From: a virus | DNA length: 46,922 bases | Reading direction: 5' to 3' (one strand) | IMG/VR virus record: IMGVR_UViG_3300042090_002687 | Location: 1 to 46,922 of that record | Shown here: piece by piece, positions 16,908-25,096 of the stretch | How the letters are laid out: every line of letters begins with the position of its first letter | Position numbering within the stretch: position 1 is the first letter of the stretch | Notes under the pieces: model-generated | What the model was told of the DNA's origin: nothing | The model's database searches: none | What the model saw: the letters and a program-made list of their open reading frames with translations, nothing else | Position numbers and translations under genes: made by a program

Positions 16908-17507
16908 CTAGTTGCTGGCCGGCGCTTCTGCTTGCGGAGCTCCGGGAGGCGTAACATCAACCGGAGTATCCGTGGGAGCTTCGGGTTCAGGAGGTTGTTG
17001 GAGTTTGTAGGCTTCCAAAATTTCCAAGATCACGCCTGGTCGAATCTCCACCCGATCTCCGACTTTGGTATTGAAGAACTTCGCCTGTAATGCCAAGCTT
17101 TCCAAGGCTTTTACGGCAAATTGCACTCTAGGATCGGTTACATCCCCATTGTTGTCCAGCTGTCTACAAACCAAAAAGGGGTTATCTCCGACCTGTTCTT
17201 CGGCGACTAAAAAGCCACCTTGCACAAGACCTGCCACTTTAGCAGTCAAATCTTCGACGTTGTTTTCGATCATGATTCGATTGAGCACTTCATCGCTTGG
17301 CACTTCGCCGGAAAGAGTCGCCTTGGCCATAGCATCAACCTTATTATTCAGCAATTGAAGCGTCTTTTTGAGGACGCTCAAGTCTTTGGTAGTCAATTCA
17401 CTCAACTGGTGCAGGGCGGCTATTCCCTGTTCCAGCAAGCCCAATCGTTCAGAAGCGCTAGGCTGTTTCGGGGGTTGGGGATTCGTATTAGTTTCATTAT
17501 TCGACAT
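16908..17507 (-). CDS. Hypothetical protein with Pro/Ala-rich tail
   Basis: The start at 17507 (MSNNETNTNPQPPKQPSASE) is chosen because AAGGAG lies 5 bases upstream; a longer frame begins at 17525. The protein is 199 aa: a disordered Asn/Pro/Gln head, a helical section (LGLLEQGIAALHQLSELTTK), a compact middle with GDNPFLVCRQLDNNGDV and DRVEIRPGVILEILEAY, and a disordered Pro/Ala tail. The middle looks like a small beta domain. No family recognised. Confidence 0.65.
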   Translation of the reverse strand: MSNNETNTNPQPPKQPSASERLGLLEQGIAALHQLSELTTKDLSVLKKTLQLLNNKVDAMAKATLSGEVPSDEVLNRIMIENNVEDLTAKVAGLVQGGFLVAEEQVGDNPFLVCRQLDNNGDVTDPRVQFAVKALESLALQAKFFNTKVGDRVEIRPGVILEILEAYKLQQPPEPEAPTDTPVDVTPPGAPQAEAPASN

Positions 17508-17538
17508 TTTATCTCCTTGTTCCAATTATGGAATCAAA

Positions 17539-18561
17539 TTATTCTCCAGATTCTAAAAGTTTTGATGCGGGCATCTTCATGGCCAATTCCACCAATTTAT
17601 TAACCTTGGGCACTGAAGTTTCAATCATGGACGCTTGCTGCTCCGCGCTTGGCATCGGAATGGCCTGATTTGATTTTACTTGATTGCCACGCCTTTGCGC
17701 AACCATTTTATTTCTTTCTTCAAGTTCGTAAGCATTTAACTCACTAATCGGCTTATTAAGTAGTTGATTATGCTCTTCAAATTCGCGTCTTAGCCCGGCC
17801 TTGATAGTCTCCTTAGAAACTTGGGGATCGGCTAACTGGGCAGCTATATTGTCGATGATAGTATCCATGCTAGAACGAGCTGCCTGGGCAGTAGGTCTAG
17901 GAACGGGTTTCTTTGGAGTCTTGGCAAGTGGGCGCGGCTTAGGGGCCGACGTACCAATGGCGTTCAGAGTGTTTTGCTTGGGCTTAGTAAATTCTTCCGT
18001 AATCTTGGAGACACTGGGAACATAATTGTCGGAGTGCTCTGTAGCCCCCTTGGTAGCCGTGTGTGCCAATTTCTTAAGGATATCGACTTCCAAAGCATTG
18101 AATGGAAATTCAATCTCCAAGCGTTCGATTTTGGTAGTCTCTTGACGCATGCCGAGCATAGCTTCCATCTGCTCCCTGGCGAATTTTCGGATGGCCTTCT
18201 GTACGTTTTTAACCGCCTTGGGATCGGCATCTACGCCATCAAAAAGTTCGTGCTTCATGATCATCTTATAAAGACTTCCCTGTTCGAGACGCAAATTGGC
18301 GTCGGATAGAACCTCAGAATCGTCTTCATCTTCCGCACTTTCTGAGCCCACTTCCTCTTGAACAAAATCCTCGTATTGCGGTTCGGGAATATGCCGTTGT
18401 TGCGGCGGCCTGGGGCCGGGGGGAGGAATAACAGGAGGGGCGTACTGGTGCTGCGCTGCTGCAGGAGTAGAAGCTACAGGCAAGCCATTGCTTCCGGTTT
18501 GAGCGGCCTCCGGCCTATCATCAAAAATCTCATCTTCTCCCCACATATTATCGTTGCTCAT
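17539..18561 (-). CDS. Hypothetical protein with disordered linkers
   Basis: A 340-aa protein. Residues 1-90 are disordered and Pro/Gln/Glu-rich (VIPPPGPRPPQQRH, EDEDDSEVLSD). A helical domain follows at about 90-165, then a second Pro/Lys linker (PKPRPLAKTPKKPVPRP) and a C-terminal helical domain (TIIDNIAAQLADPQVSKETI). The layout suggests a hub that binds several partners, possibly in the replisome or recombination machinery. It starts in a 14-base overlap with the RuvC-like gene. No homology claim made. Confidence 0.65.
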   Translation of the reverse strand: MSNDNMWGEDEIFDDRPEAAQTGSNGLPVASTPAAAQHQYAPPVIPPPGPRPPQQRHIPEPQYEDFVQEEVGSESAEDEDDSEVLSDANLRLEQGSLYKMIMKHELFDGVDADPKAVKNVQKAIRKFAREQMEAMLGMRQETTKIERLEIEFPFNALEVDILKKLAHTATKGATEHSDNYVPSVSKITEEFTKPKQNTLNAIGTSAPKPRPLAKTPKKPVPRPTAQAARSSMDTIIDNIAAQLADPQVSKETIKAGLRREFEEHNQLLNKPISELNAYELEERNKMVAQRRGNQVKSNQAIPMPSAEQQASMIETSVPKVNKLVELAMKMPASKLLESGE

Positions 18562-19171
18562 TCTTAATCCTCCGTAAGTGGTATGCGAATCCCAAGAGAA
18601 GCGCGTCGGCTAAATCCTCGTTTTTCTTACGCAAAGGCGCATCGAAAAACTTACCAAACACTTCGTTGGCTCTGCGAATGTTAACGTGCTTTCTTGTGAG
18701 TCTTCCCACTCTTTTTCCCTGTTCATCGTAGGCGATCTTGGTTTTATTCTTGGCTTTATATTCTCGCACTTTTTTATTGTGCTTACTTTCTTCCTTGCTC
18801 ATCTTGCAGCCAACTTCGCGACGCCATTGTTCCGACATTATATATACAGCTTTTATTTTAGTCTCTTTAATAAATTTTGCAAGAAGAAAATGAATCCATT
18901 CTAATATTTTCTGCGTGTAGATTGCCTTGCTGCCAGCGGAAGTCTCCTCGATCACCAATACTGAGGGCGCGTGAAGATCTATTAATTCCACAACCTTAGC
19001 GTAGCATTCATATGCCCAATCTATGAAGGCTTCAGGGTAAGAACCTTCTGGCTGATGGATCTGAGATATTTGCCCATGAGCTTCCGGATGAAGGCCATTA
19101 TCATCGCTAACTAGAAGAGCGTATCCCGTTTTTGTGCTCATGTCCAAGCTGAGGATTCTTTCTGGATTCAT
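18548..19171 (-). CDS. RuvC-like Holliday junction resolvase
   Basis: A 207-aa RNase H-fold protein. Acidic residues lie in the RuvC order: LSLDMSTKTGYAL (D10) in strand 1, VLVIEETSAG (E75/E76) in strand 4, and KNEDLADALLLG (D186, D189) in the last helix. It would cut branched DNA made by recombination, which a phage needs before packaging. It is near the usual RuvC length (about 170 aa) with a basic insert (KVREYKAKNKTKIAYDEQGK) likely to contact DNA. T4-like phages use endonuclease VII for this instead. Confidence 0.78.
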   Translation of the reverse strand: MNPERILSLDMSTKTGYALLVSDDNGLHPEAHGQISQIHQPEGSYPEAFIDWAYECYAKVVELIDLHAPSVLVIEETSAGSKAIYTQKILEWIHFLLAKFIKETKIKAVYIMSEQWRREVGCKMSKEESKHNKKVREYKAKNKTKIAYDEQGKRVGRLTRKHVNIRRANEVFGKFFDAPLRKKNEDLADALLLGFAYHLRRIKNEQR

Positions 19172-19470
19172 TTAAATATTAAATTCCCGTCGCTATCAAA
19201 AGTGATCGTCTTGGAAGAGGTCACATCTTCGAGTACAGTAATCCGTTCGTTGTCTTTGCCAAAATCGCAACCAAGACAGCGACCAATATTTGATATGTAA
19301 AAATGATGCCCATTGGAACAAGAATAGTGGGTAGTGTTTGTATTCATATCATGGCTATGAAATACACCCTGTTCGTCATAATACGGCGGACAATACATGG
19401 CAGTCGTATAACTGGCTCCTACTGAGATCGAACTTTTCAGGCTCAGCTCTTTACACTTGGGACAGATCAT
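19168..19470 (-). CDS. Hypothetical zinc-ribbon protein
   Basis: A 100-aa protein starting MICPKCKELSLKSSISVGAS. Cys pairs at the start (CPKC), CPPYYDE, YSCSNGHHF and GRCLGCDFG suggest two zinc sites. The C-terminus is a short beta hairpin. It is in ATGA-type overlaps with both neighbours. Function unknown. Confidence 0.65.
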   Translation of the reverse strand: MICPKCKELSLKSSISVGASYTTAMYCPPYYDEQGVFHSHDMNTNTTHYSCSNGHHFYISNIGRCLGCDFGKDNERITVLEDVTSSKTITFDSDGNLIFK

Positions 19471-19748
19471 GCAGCGCCTTTGTCCCTGAGGAGGCCAATG
19501 ACATATTTGCTTTTGAGTTGCACCGCTTTTTTGACATCTCGATAAGGTGCTGAAAGCTCAGAGGCCAGTAGCTTGGCTCGTTCCAATTCCTCGTCGCTTT
19601 CCTTGGCATCCTCGGATTCTTCCAATCCTTTGGCTAAAGTAGCCAGGCGGTTATTGAGTTGATCCGCAGTCAACGCAGCAACTTCTTCCGCGAACTCCGG
19701 ATATTCTTTCTCGACCTTCTCTCGAACGCTTTTCTTACTTCGTGCCAT
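19467..19748 (-). CDS. Hypothetical helical protein
   Basis: A 93-aa charged helical protein (VREKVEKEYPEFAEEVAALT, LEESEDAKESDEELERAKLL). The segment ADQLNNRLATLAKGLEE followed by an acidic stretch and APYRDVKKAVQLKSKYVIGL is the kind of small helical bundle found in phage accessory proteins. No domain recognised. Confidence 0.6.
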   Translation of the reverse strand: MARSKKSVREKVEKEYPEFAEEVAALTADQLNNRLATLAKGLEESEDAKESDEELERAKLLASELSAPYRDVKKAVQLKSKYVIGLLRDKGAA

Positions 19749-19750
19749 TT

Positions 19751-20089
19751 TTACTCCTTTAATGTTGGTACCAAATTGGCCAACTTTCTCTCTTCCGATT
19801 CTAAATTTTCTATGGTCTTTTGATTCTTATTAGATTCTTCTTGCTGCTTAGATAAAGCCTTCCTGACCGATATCAATTTTGCCTTGGCGGCCACGCTTGC
19901 CGAAACAAAATGTACTGCATTGGAGGGCACCACGATTCTGTGCACGTCTGTGCGAGCATCCCCAAACAAAATTGATGTCATCTCATCGCCTTCTTCGTCG
20001 TATCGCCCGTATCTAATTTGTCCACTAGCCGTGGCCGCTTCGAGTGTCGCTAGGGCTTTCTCAAATTCTTCTTTAGTCACAAATTTCAT
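19751..20089 (-). CDS. Hypothetical protein
   Basis: The start at 20089 (MKFVTKEEFEKALATLEAAT) is preferred over 20116 because it follows the upstream stop by 1 base and has TAGGG before it. The protein is 112 aa: an N-terminal alpha/beta section with YGRYDEEGDEMTSILFGDAR and a C-terminal coiled coil (ISVRKALSKQQEESNKNQKT). Possibly an oligomeric accessory factor. Unrecognised. Confidence 0.6.
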   Translation of the reverse strand: MKFVTKEEFEKALATLEAATASGQIRYGRYDEEGDEMTSILFGDARTDVHRIVVPSNAVHFVSASVAAKAKLISVRKALSKQQEESNKNQKTIENLESEERKLANLVPTLKE

Positions 20090-20090
20090 G

Positions 20091-20426
20091 TTAATCCCTA
20101 TAATCGAACTTAACAAGTTTTCTCAGCAATTTGGTACGTCCCAGATATAAAAGGAACGCTTCTAGGACTGCCATGTGCACTGATTCAGTGGGATCTAATT
20201 CTTTTTTGCTAACTCTGACCGGAGTCCTCATCTTGGTATAATGTGTGCGGGCATCGCTAAAAATCAAAAATAAATCTTTGGAAGTGATGTTGTGCTCTAA
20301 CTTGTTGATTTCTAAGTGTTTGTGAAAGATAGTTTGAAGGTAGGCCAGCCTGTCCTGTCGACTAAGGTTGGGCTCTTTTTCCAAATATTCTCTCAGGTCT
20401 TTCTCGATTGCAACCGGATCGCTCAT
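20091..20426 (-). CDS. Hypothetical helical protein
   Basis: A 111-aa helical protein downstream of the SbcC-like gene, with AAGGAG 6 bases before its ATG. Contains LYLGRTKLLRKLVKFDYRD at the C-terminus and an acidic/Lys N-terminus. No known family; may act with SbcC/SbcD only by position. Confidence 0.6.
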   Translation of the reverse strand: MSDPVAIEKDLREYLEKEPNLSRQDRLAYLQTIFHKHLEINKLEHNITSKDLFLIFSDARTHYTKMRTPVRVSKKELDPTESVHMAVLEAFLLYLGRTKLLRKLVKFDYRD

Positions 20427-20438
20427 AAAACTCCTTCT

Positions 20439-22493
20439 TTAACTATTATACTCTACTCTGCTAGTTTGTCCATCTCTAATCACGGTAATTTTTTGGGATA
20501 TAAACTGTGAGATTATTGGGTTGTGCTCAACGATTAAGAGCTTCTTATTATTGTAATTTCTTAACATTTCCAAAGTTGCCTCTATGCATGTCGTGTCTAG
20601 GCCGTTAAATGGTTCATCTAAAATAAAGATATTCGTCCCGACGTTAGTTCTACTTTCTATCATATCTAAAACAGCAAGATCGATGGCCAAATCCGCGCTG
20701 GTTCGCTCGCCACCCGAAAGACTTCGGATATCTATATTTTCATCTCCGTCTAGGTTCAAAACTGCCGTAACTTCCTCTTTGATCTTACCTTCTTTAGTTT
20801 CTCTCAGGCCAATCAGTTGGATAGTAGCGTTGGCCATGTTTGGGATATTTCTGATTAATCTCGTGGAGTTATCACTTATAGTTTCCAATGCTTCGTCAAA
20901 GGAACAAGAAAGATAACTTTTCACGGCTTTCTTTAGTTCCTCGTATGATTCTATATCATTGTTGACCAGGGAAAGTGCCTGGGATATCTTGCTTACTTTC
21001 TCCGAATACGTAAGTTCTTGCGCCTTAAGGTTATTTAGAGAATTCTCATATCGAACACGGGATTCTTCATAAGATTTAAGTTGCGCTACAGCAGCATCGA
21101 ATACTTTACTGTCCAATGCAACTTGATTCCGAAGCTGTTCTGCATCCACGGCATGTTTGTCGCGCATCGTCTTGTGTTGCGATGCAAAGAAAGCCTGAAG
21201 CGCTTTAGTTTTTTCGTTTCGTTCGTGAGCGTACTCTCTTTCTTTCTGTATCTCTAAGGCGATATCGCCCATTAGAAATCTTTCCCTCGTAAGCAATTCC
21301 TGGTAGCCGTCGGGAATTGCCAAGGGCATTTTCTCCGTCAGTTGCCGAATTTCTTCTCTGACAGATCCGAGTTGGGCCGAGGCTTGCTCGCCTTCCAAAA
21401 CCTGAGCCCGAAGCTGATTTATACTTTCTAGGAGAGCGCCCTCTTCCTTCTTGGCCGCATCATTTGCCCAGGACTGCTCGCAGGTGGGACAAAGGCTTTC
21501 TCTAATCTTCTTTATCTTGAGAGCTTCCTTGGTTGCTCTATCTTTGGCTTGCGAGCCCCTTTCTATTTTGTTTTCCAGCTCTCTCTGTTTAGCTTTCGCC
21601 ACATGAACAGCGGAATTAATCTCATTTTCCTTATCTTTTTGAGCCAAAAGTAATTGATTTATTTGAATTTTTAAATTTTCTAACTCTCGTTCATGGGAAC
21701 TTTTTTTCGAGGTATCAAAAGGAATGGCCGTAGAAATGGGTCGTTTTGCTTCCAGATCCGCCAGCTCAGCCTGCTGAGCACTTAAAAGTGTCTGCAGGGC
21801 CATTTTGGAGGCATCCGCTGTAGCTTTGAGTCGTACGATAGTAGTTTGGTCTATTTCTTTAACAGGAGCCAGACCAAGAGAAGCTATGGCATTCTGCGAG
21901 GCACTCAGCCCAGTTTTGGCAGATTCTAAGTCAATGGAGAGCGATTCCTTCCTTTTGCCCAGTTCTTGAAGCTTATTGTCCAACTCAAGCATCGGCTTCT
22001 TAAAATTACTTAAACCTAGACAGTCTGTTAGAAAGTCATTGGTTTCCTTGGGAGTGAAGTTTAGAAAGAAGCCTCTCTCGCCCTGTCGTTTATGAAGCAT
22101 CGGACGAAAAAGCTGCCTTGGGATGGAAAGAATTTGATCTAATTTTTCTTCCGAGAGTTTGGCGCTTCCGGTCGTGACTTCTCCGTTTAACTCTATTTTG
22201 AGTTTCTTACCTCTGGTGATAATCAAAGGACTGCCGTTATAGTCGAAACTTCCTTCAACCCACATGGGCTCATCTGTTTCTCTGGATTGTAAGACGGAGT
22301 TTGGAATGGAATTTAAACCAAGGAGAAAGTCTAGGGCATTGAAGATGGTACTTTTACCGCTTCCGCTCGATCCATTCGTGTTGCAATTCTGACCGTCTAC
22401 TTGAACTAGATTTCCTAGATTATCAAAGGCGATACGCTGTTCTTCGGCGAAGCGTCCGATTCCTCGAAATTTCAATTCCTTCAGAGAAAGCAT
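20439..22493 (-). CDS. SbcC/Rad50-like ATPase (T4 gp46 type)
   Basis: A 684-aa SMC-family protein. The P-loop GSSGSGKST is at 41-49. Two long coiled-coil arms flank a zinc hook CPTC (335-338). The ABC signature LSGGERTSAD and Walker B FILDEPFNGLD lie in the C-terminal lobe, followed by the H-loop IVEHNP. With the SbcD-like nuclease at 25097 it forms the end-resection complex that feeds recombination. It is longer than T4 gp46 (560 aa) because of longer arms. The gene ends 12 bases before the next one. Confidence 0.9.
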   Translation of the reverse strand: MLSLKELKFRGIGRFAEEQRIAFDNLGNLVQVDGQNCNTNGSSGSGKSTIFNALDFLLGLNSIPNSVLQSRETDEPMWVEGSFDYNGSPLIITRGKKLKIELNGEVTTGSAKLSEEKLDQILSIPRQLFRPMLHKRQGERGFFLNFTPKETNDFLTDCLGLSNFKKPMLELDNKLQELGKRKESLSIDLESAKTGLSASQNAIASLGLAPVKEIDQTTIVRLKATADASKMALQTLLSAQQAELADLEAKRPISTAIPFDTSKKSSHERELENLKIQINQLLLAQKDKENEINSAVHVAKAKQRELENKIERGSQAKDRATKEALKIKKIRESLCPTCEQSWANDAAKKEEGALLESINQLRAQVLEGEQASAQLGSVREEIRQLTEKMPLAIPDGYQELLTRERFLMGDIALEIQKEREYAHERNEKTKALQAFFASQHKTMRDKHAVDAEQLRNQVALDSKVFDAAVAQLKSYEESRVRYENSLNNLKAQELTYSEKVSKISQALSLVNNDIESYEELKKAVKSYLSCSFDEALETISDNSTRLIRNIPNMANATIQLIGLRETKEGKIKEEVTAVLNLDGDENIDIRSLSGGERTSADLAIDLAVLDMIESRTNVGTNIFILDEPFNGLDTTCIEATLEMLRNYNNKKLLIVEHNPIISQFISQKITVIRDGQTSRVEYNS

Positions 22494-22738
22494 TATTTAT
22501 TTTTCTTAAATAAATCTTTTAAGGCATCGTTGGGCTCTGGTGGATTTTCAATCATAGAAGCCATATATTCCGCGTCCTTTTCAGAAAGATGAATATCATT
22601 GAAATTGTATTCGAGGGTGCGCGAGATAAACCAGTCATAGGGAGTAGCAGGGTTGCTCCCATTCAAGCAACCTTCGCAAACATTCGTGTCAAAGATCGCT
22701 TCATTCTCGCAGCCTTCTTTTGTACATTGATAAGACAT
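22493..22738 (-). CDS. Small hypothetical protein with Cys cluster
   Basis: An 81-aa protein. YQCTKEGCENEAIFDTNVCE followed by GC gives four Cys in two pairs, a likely zinc site. The C-terminal half is acidic and helical. The last base of its stop is the first base of the SbcC-like start (shared A), so translation is probably coupled. Function unknown. Confidence 0.65.
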   Translation of the reverse strand: MSYQCTKEGCENEAIFDTNVCEGCLNGSNPATPYDWFISRTLEYNFNDIHLSEKDAEYMASMIENPPEPNDALKDLFKKNK

Positions 22739-22740
22739 TC

Positions 22741-22992
22741 TTATTCCTTTTTATTAAAATCTTTCGTACTTCTCGCTTCAATATCCTCAACCAATTCCAA
22801 GTTGACCTCGGTGGATCTGGCTTGAAACCCATTATCAACAGTTACAATACTACGAGATGCCGGCCCTGTCAACTGCTTTTTGGATCGCTTACCACATTTT
22901 TTACATACCACTTCCAGTGGAATCTCCTTAGCATGCCTAAAGAATCTGGACTCCGCGTTTGAGCATTCACACTTGTAGCGTACGAGTGGCAT
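22741..22992 (-). CDS. FmdB-like zinc-ribbon protein
   Basis: An 83-aa protein resembling the small FmdB-type putative regulatory family: MPLVRYKCECSNAESRFF at the N-terminus and VVCKKCGKRSKKQL shortly after, forming one zinc ribbon, then a disordered charged tail. Members are common in bacteria and phages with no proven reaction. The call rests on the N-terminal pattern only. Confidence 0.55.
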   Translation of the reverse strand: MPLVRYKCECSNAESRFFRHAKEIPLEVVCKKCGKRSKKQLTGPASRSIVTVDNGFQARSTEVNLELVEDIEARSTKDFNKKE

Positions 22993-23018
22993 AAATGATA
23001 ACTATTCGATTTTGTTAA

Positions 23019-23873
23019 TTAATACATCGGAACGATGTCGCGATGTCTGTGCAAGAACTGTTCCGTAAATCTAGCCTCTGCCTCTTTAGCGCGTTCCGGA
23101 GAAACTTCGCTATCGTCCGGAGAGGAAACCCGAATATTCATGGGGCTAGTGTTCATGGGACAATTGTCTATATCGAAGTCAATCTTGAGGCCAAAAATCT
23201 TGATGGTATGGGTAGTAACGCCATCCAGTGATGAGTCGCATCGGACGGAAACAATCCTATCGGCGTATCCTTCTTTCACTGCTTGAGAGCCCGTGAGCCA
23301 GAGTTCGTTGGCGTACGCTTTCTGATAACTATCTATGGTCTGCTTCCCATTGGTTCGATTGACCACATCTTCATCGAGTTCAGTCAAGCGAGTAAGCCAC
23401 AAGTTGTAACGGTTGTCCATTTGACTGGGCCTTTGTCCACCAAAACTTCCTGAGAACTCTCCGGCAGCTCGATGGCTCATAAGAACGCCATTTTTAAGAA
23501 CCAATCGTTCTCCAAGATTTTGCACTACTTGGAATCCCATGCTGGCTGCGAACAAGCTAACCGTGCTAACCGGACGATCCAATCCTTTCAAGGACTCAAT
23601 CATCTCGAGACCTGTCTGGATACTTCCGCCGGGAGTATTCATGAATAAGTAAACAGGTTTTCCATTAGAAAATCGCTTATTTCCAAGCGTCTTTGCCTGA
23701 GAAATGACAGCTCCGGACATTTCTCCGTCTATTTCCCCCGATAGGACGACCATGTTGTCCTTCGAAAGGACGACCTGATTGTCGTTGGAAGATTTGTTTA
23801 GGCTGCTCAGGGGAAACAACAATGCTCCCACGAGCAATGTCACAACTACCGCCGATTTCTTATTTACCGTCAT
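23019..23873 (-). CDS. Membrane-anchored or exported ClpP-like serine protease
   Basis: The start at 23873 is used because AAGGAG precedes it by 6 bases; it gives 284 aa. Residues 8-25 are a hydrophobic signal or anchor (AVVVTLLVGALLFPLSSL). The ClpP/crotonase fold follows: MNTPGGSIQTGLEM (the oxyanion-side GG), SLFAASMGFQVVQ with the nucleophile Ser (S111) and VLMSHRAAG with His (H134). The third residue is probably an Asp in the ELDEDV region. The C-terminal 60 residues are extra. Unlike cytoplasmic ClpP it would face the periplasm or medium. Its role may be in envelope remodelling; unproven. Confidence 0.75.
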   Translation of the reverse strand: MTVNKKSAVVVTLLVGALLFPLSSLNKSSNDNQVVLSKDNMVVLSGEIDGEMSGAVISQAKTLGNKRFSNGKPVYLFMNTPGGSIQTGLEMIESLKGLDRPVSTVSLFAASMGFQVVQNLGERLVLKNGVLMSHRAAGEFSGSFGGQRPSQMDNRYNLWLTRLTELDEDVVNRTNGKQTIDSYQKAYANELWLTGSQAVKEGYADRIVSVRCDSSLDGVTTHTIKIFGLKIDFDIDNCPMNTSPMNIRVSSPDDSEVSPERAKEAEARFTEQFLHRHRDIVPMY

Positions 23874-23875
23874 TG

Positions 23876-24052
23876 TTACTCCTTGTTTTTTAAAAAACCC
23901 TTTGTACACTTGTTCAAAGCTTTTGTTACATATTTTAGAGGAACCATCGTGTGTAGGACTCCGCTTTTGTCTAAATTCATAAGTTTCTTTTGTTTAATAT
24001 TTACAATTTCTTTGATCATTCGATCGTAAATTTTAATTTCTTTACTTGTCAC
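23876..24052 (-). CDS. Small basic hypothetical protein (GTG start)
   Basis: A 58-aa frame that fills the gap between two genes. It starts at GTG 24052, overlapping the upstream stop by 11 bases, and stops 2 bases before the ClpP-like start. It reads MTSKEIKIYDRMIKEIVNIK and ends KCTKGFLKNKE, Lys/Ile-rich and helical. An internal ATG at 24019 is an alternative start. The exact fit into the gap supports it as a real gene; function unknown. Confidence 0.5.
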   Translation of the reverse strand: MTSKEIKIYDRMIKEIVNIKQKKLMNLDKSGVLHTMVPLKYVTKALNKCTKGFLKNKE

Positions 24053-24710
24053 TCTTCGCCTCTGGTTGTGCTAAAACTCTTTCTTTGTTTCGCCTCTCGT
24101 CGGCCAGCTGTTGTAATAAATCTCCAACAGCCGATTCCTTTGGGGTAACTGAAATCGTATTATCTCCGGTTTTCTCGATAACCACCCCACTACCCAAATT
24201 CAAACCGATGGGAGAGGGCTTGCCCTTCGAATCCTTGCCCGTATTATCCAATTCGTTGACCATCTCGATCGCTCTCATTAATTGCGCGAGTTCCTTCAGG
24301 TTGATATCTTCCATATGCCCTTCGTCGTTAGTGGCAAGATATCGAGTCAACTTAGCACCGATTTTTTTCTGCCACGATTGAACCAAGAGGAGCATGAACT
24401 CTTGACTTCTGAGCTTAGAATCAACTACGCGACTTTTGATCTTCTCCTGTATCTCGTTCAGGTATTCTTCCTTGACCTGCATCCAGTTGGCACTTTGCGC
24501 GAAATAAAGTATATAAACTTTCTTAATCTCCAGCATGTTGGAGATCTGTGAGTATGTACAACCATTCAGGTACAAGTCCAGCATCCGATGTAGCTGCGCA
24601 TCCGTAACATTCGCGACGCCCGGAAGTCCATCCTCGATAAATCTCTCTACTTTGGCAATCTCCGAGGGCGTCATGTCCACGCTAGATTTTAACGCAGGTA
24701 AATTATTCAT
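24042..24710 (-). CDS. Possible small terminase subunit-like or other HTH protein
   Basis: A 222-aa protein. Residues about 40-75 read LHRMLDLYLNGCTYSQISNM, then LEIKKVYILYFAQSANWMQV, a helix-turn-helix followed by the NWxxxKEEYLNEIQEKIKSR segment typical of phage small terminase-like DNA-recognition proteins. A helical oligomerisation region and a disordered C-terminal tail (QPEAKSDK) follow. It lies in the early block, about 7 kb from the large terminase and on the other strand, which is unusual for a small terminase. It could instead be a regulator. Confidence 0.5.
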   Translation of the reverse strand: MNNLPALKSSVDMTPSEIAKVERFIEDGLPGVANVTDAQLHRMLDLYLNGCTYSQISNMLEIKKVYILYFAQSANWMQVKEEYLNEIQEKIKSRVVDSKLRSQEFMLLLVQSWQKKIGAKLTRYLATNDEGHMEDINLKELAQLMRAIEMVNELDNTGKDSKGKPSPIGLNLGSGVVIEKTGDNTISVTPKESAVGDLLQQLADERRNKERVLAQPEAKSDK

Positions 24711-25077
24711 TGCTCTCGTGAACCTTCTTGCCGTTGAAGAGCACTACGATCTTGACTTCCTTCCAAAACAAACTCCTGACTGCTTTTTCTAAGGCCAGGA
24801 ATCGATTCTCAAGATAATCGTTTTCTTGAGTCTCATCGATGGTCAAATTATACTCTATCATACTCTTGGAAGTAGGTCTATCAAAATTGTACTTTATTCC
24901 GATCTTATCCGGGTCGGTCTTATTTTCTATCTCATAATCAACACTTGGCTTAGAGACAGATAAATCGTAATCGATCTTGGCCTCAGATACACCGTTGAAG
25001 AATATCAAAGGAAACATGCGCAAGTTTTTAACCTGTATGTCATTGAGCTTATTCTCTAAAATAGAGAGTTTGGCCAT
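24703..25077 (-). CDS. Hypothetical protein
   Basis: The start at 25077 (MAKLSILENKLNDIQVKNLR) is chosen because CAGGGAT precedes it; a longer frame from 25161 would overlap the SbcD-like gene. The protein is 124 aa and beta-rich (ISEAK..., SVDYEIENKTDPDKIGIKYN, SMIEYNLTIDETQ). No domain recognised; it ends in an 8-base overlap with the HTH protein gene. Confidence 0.6.
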   Translation of the reverse strand: MAKLSILENKLNDIQVKNLRMFPLIFFNGVSEAKIDYDLSVSKPSVDYEIENKTDPDKIGIKYNFDRPTSKSMIEYNLTIDETQENDYLENRFLALEKAVRSLFWKEVKIVVLFNGKKVHESNE

Positions 25078-25096
25078 ATCCCTGATTTCAAATTCT

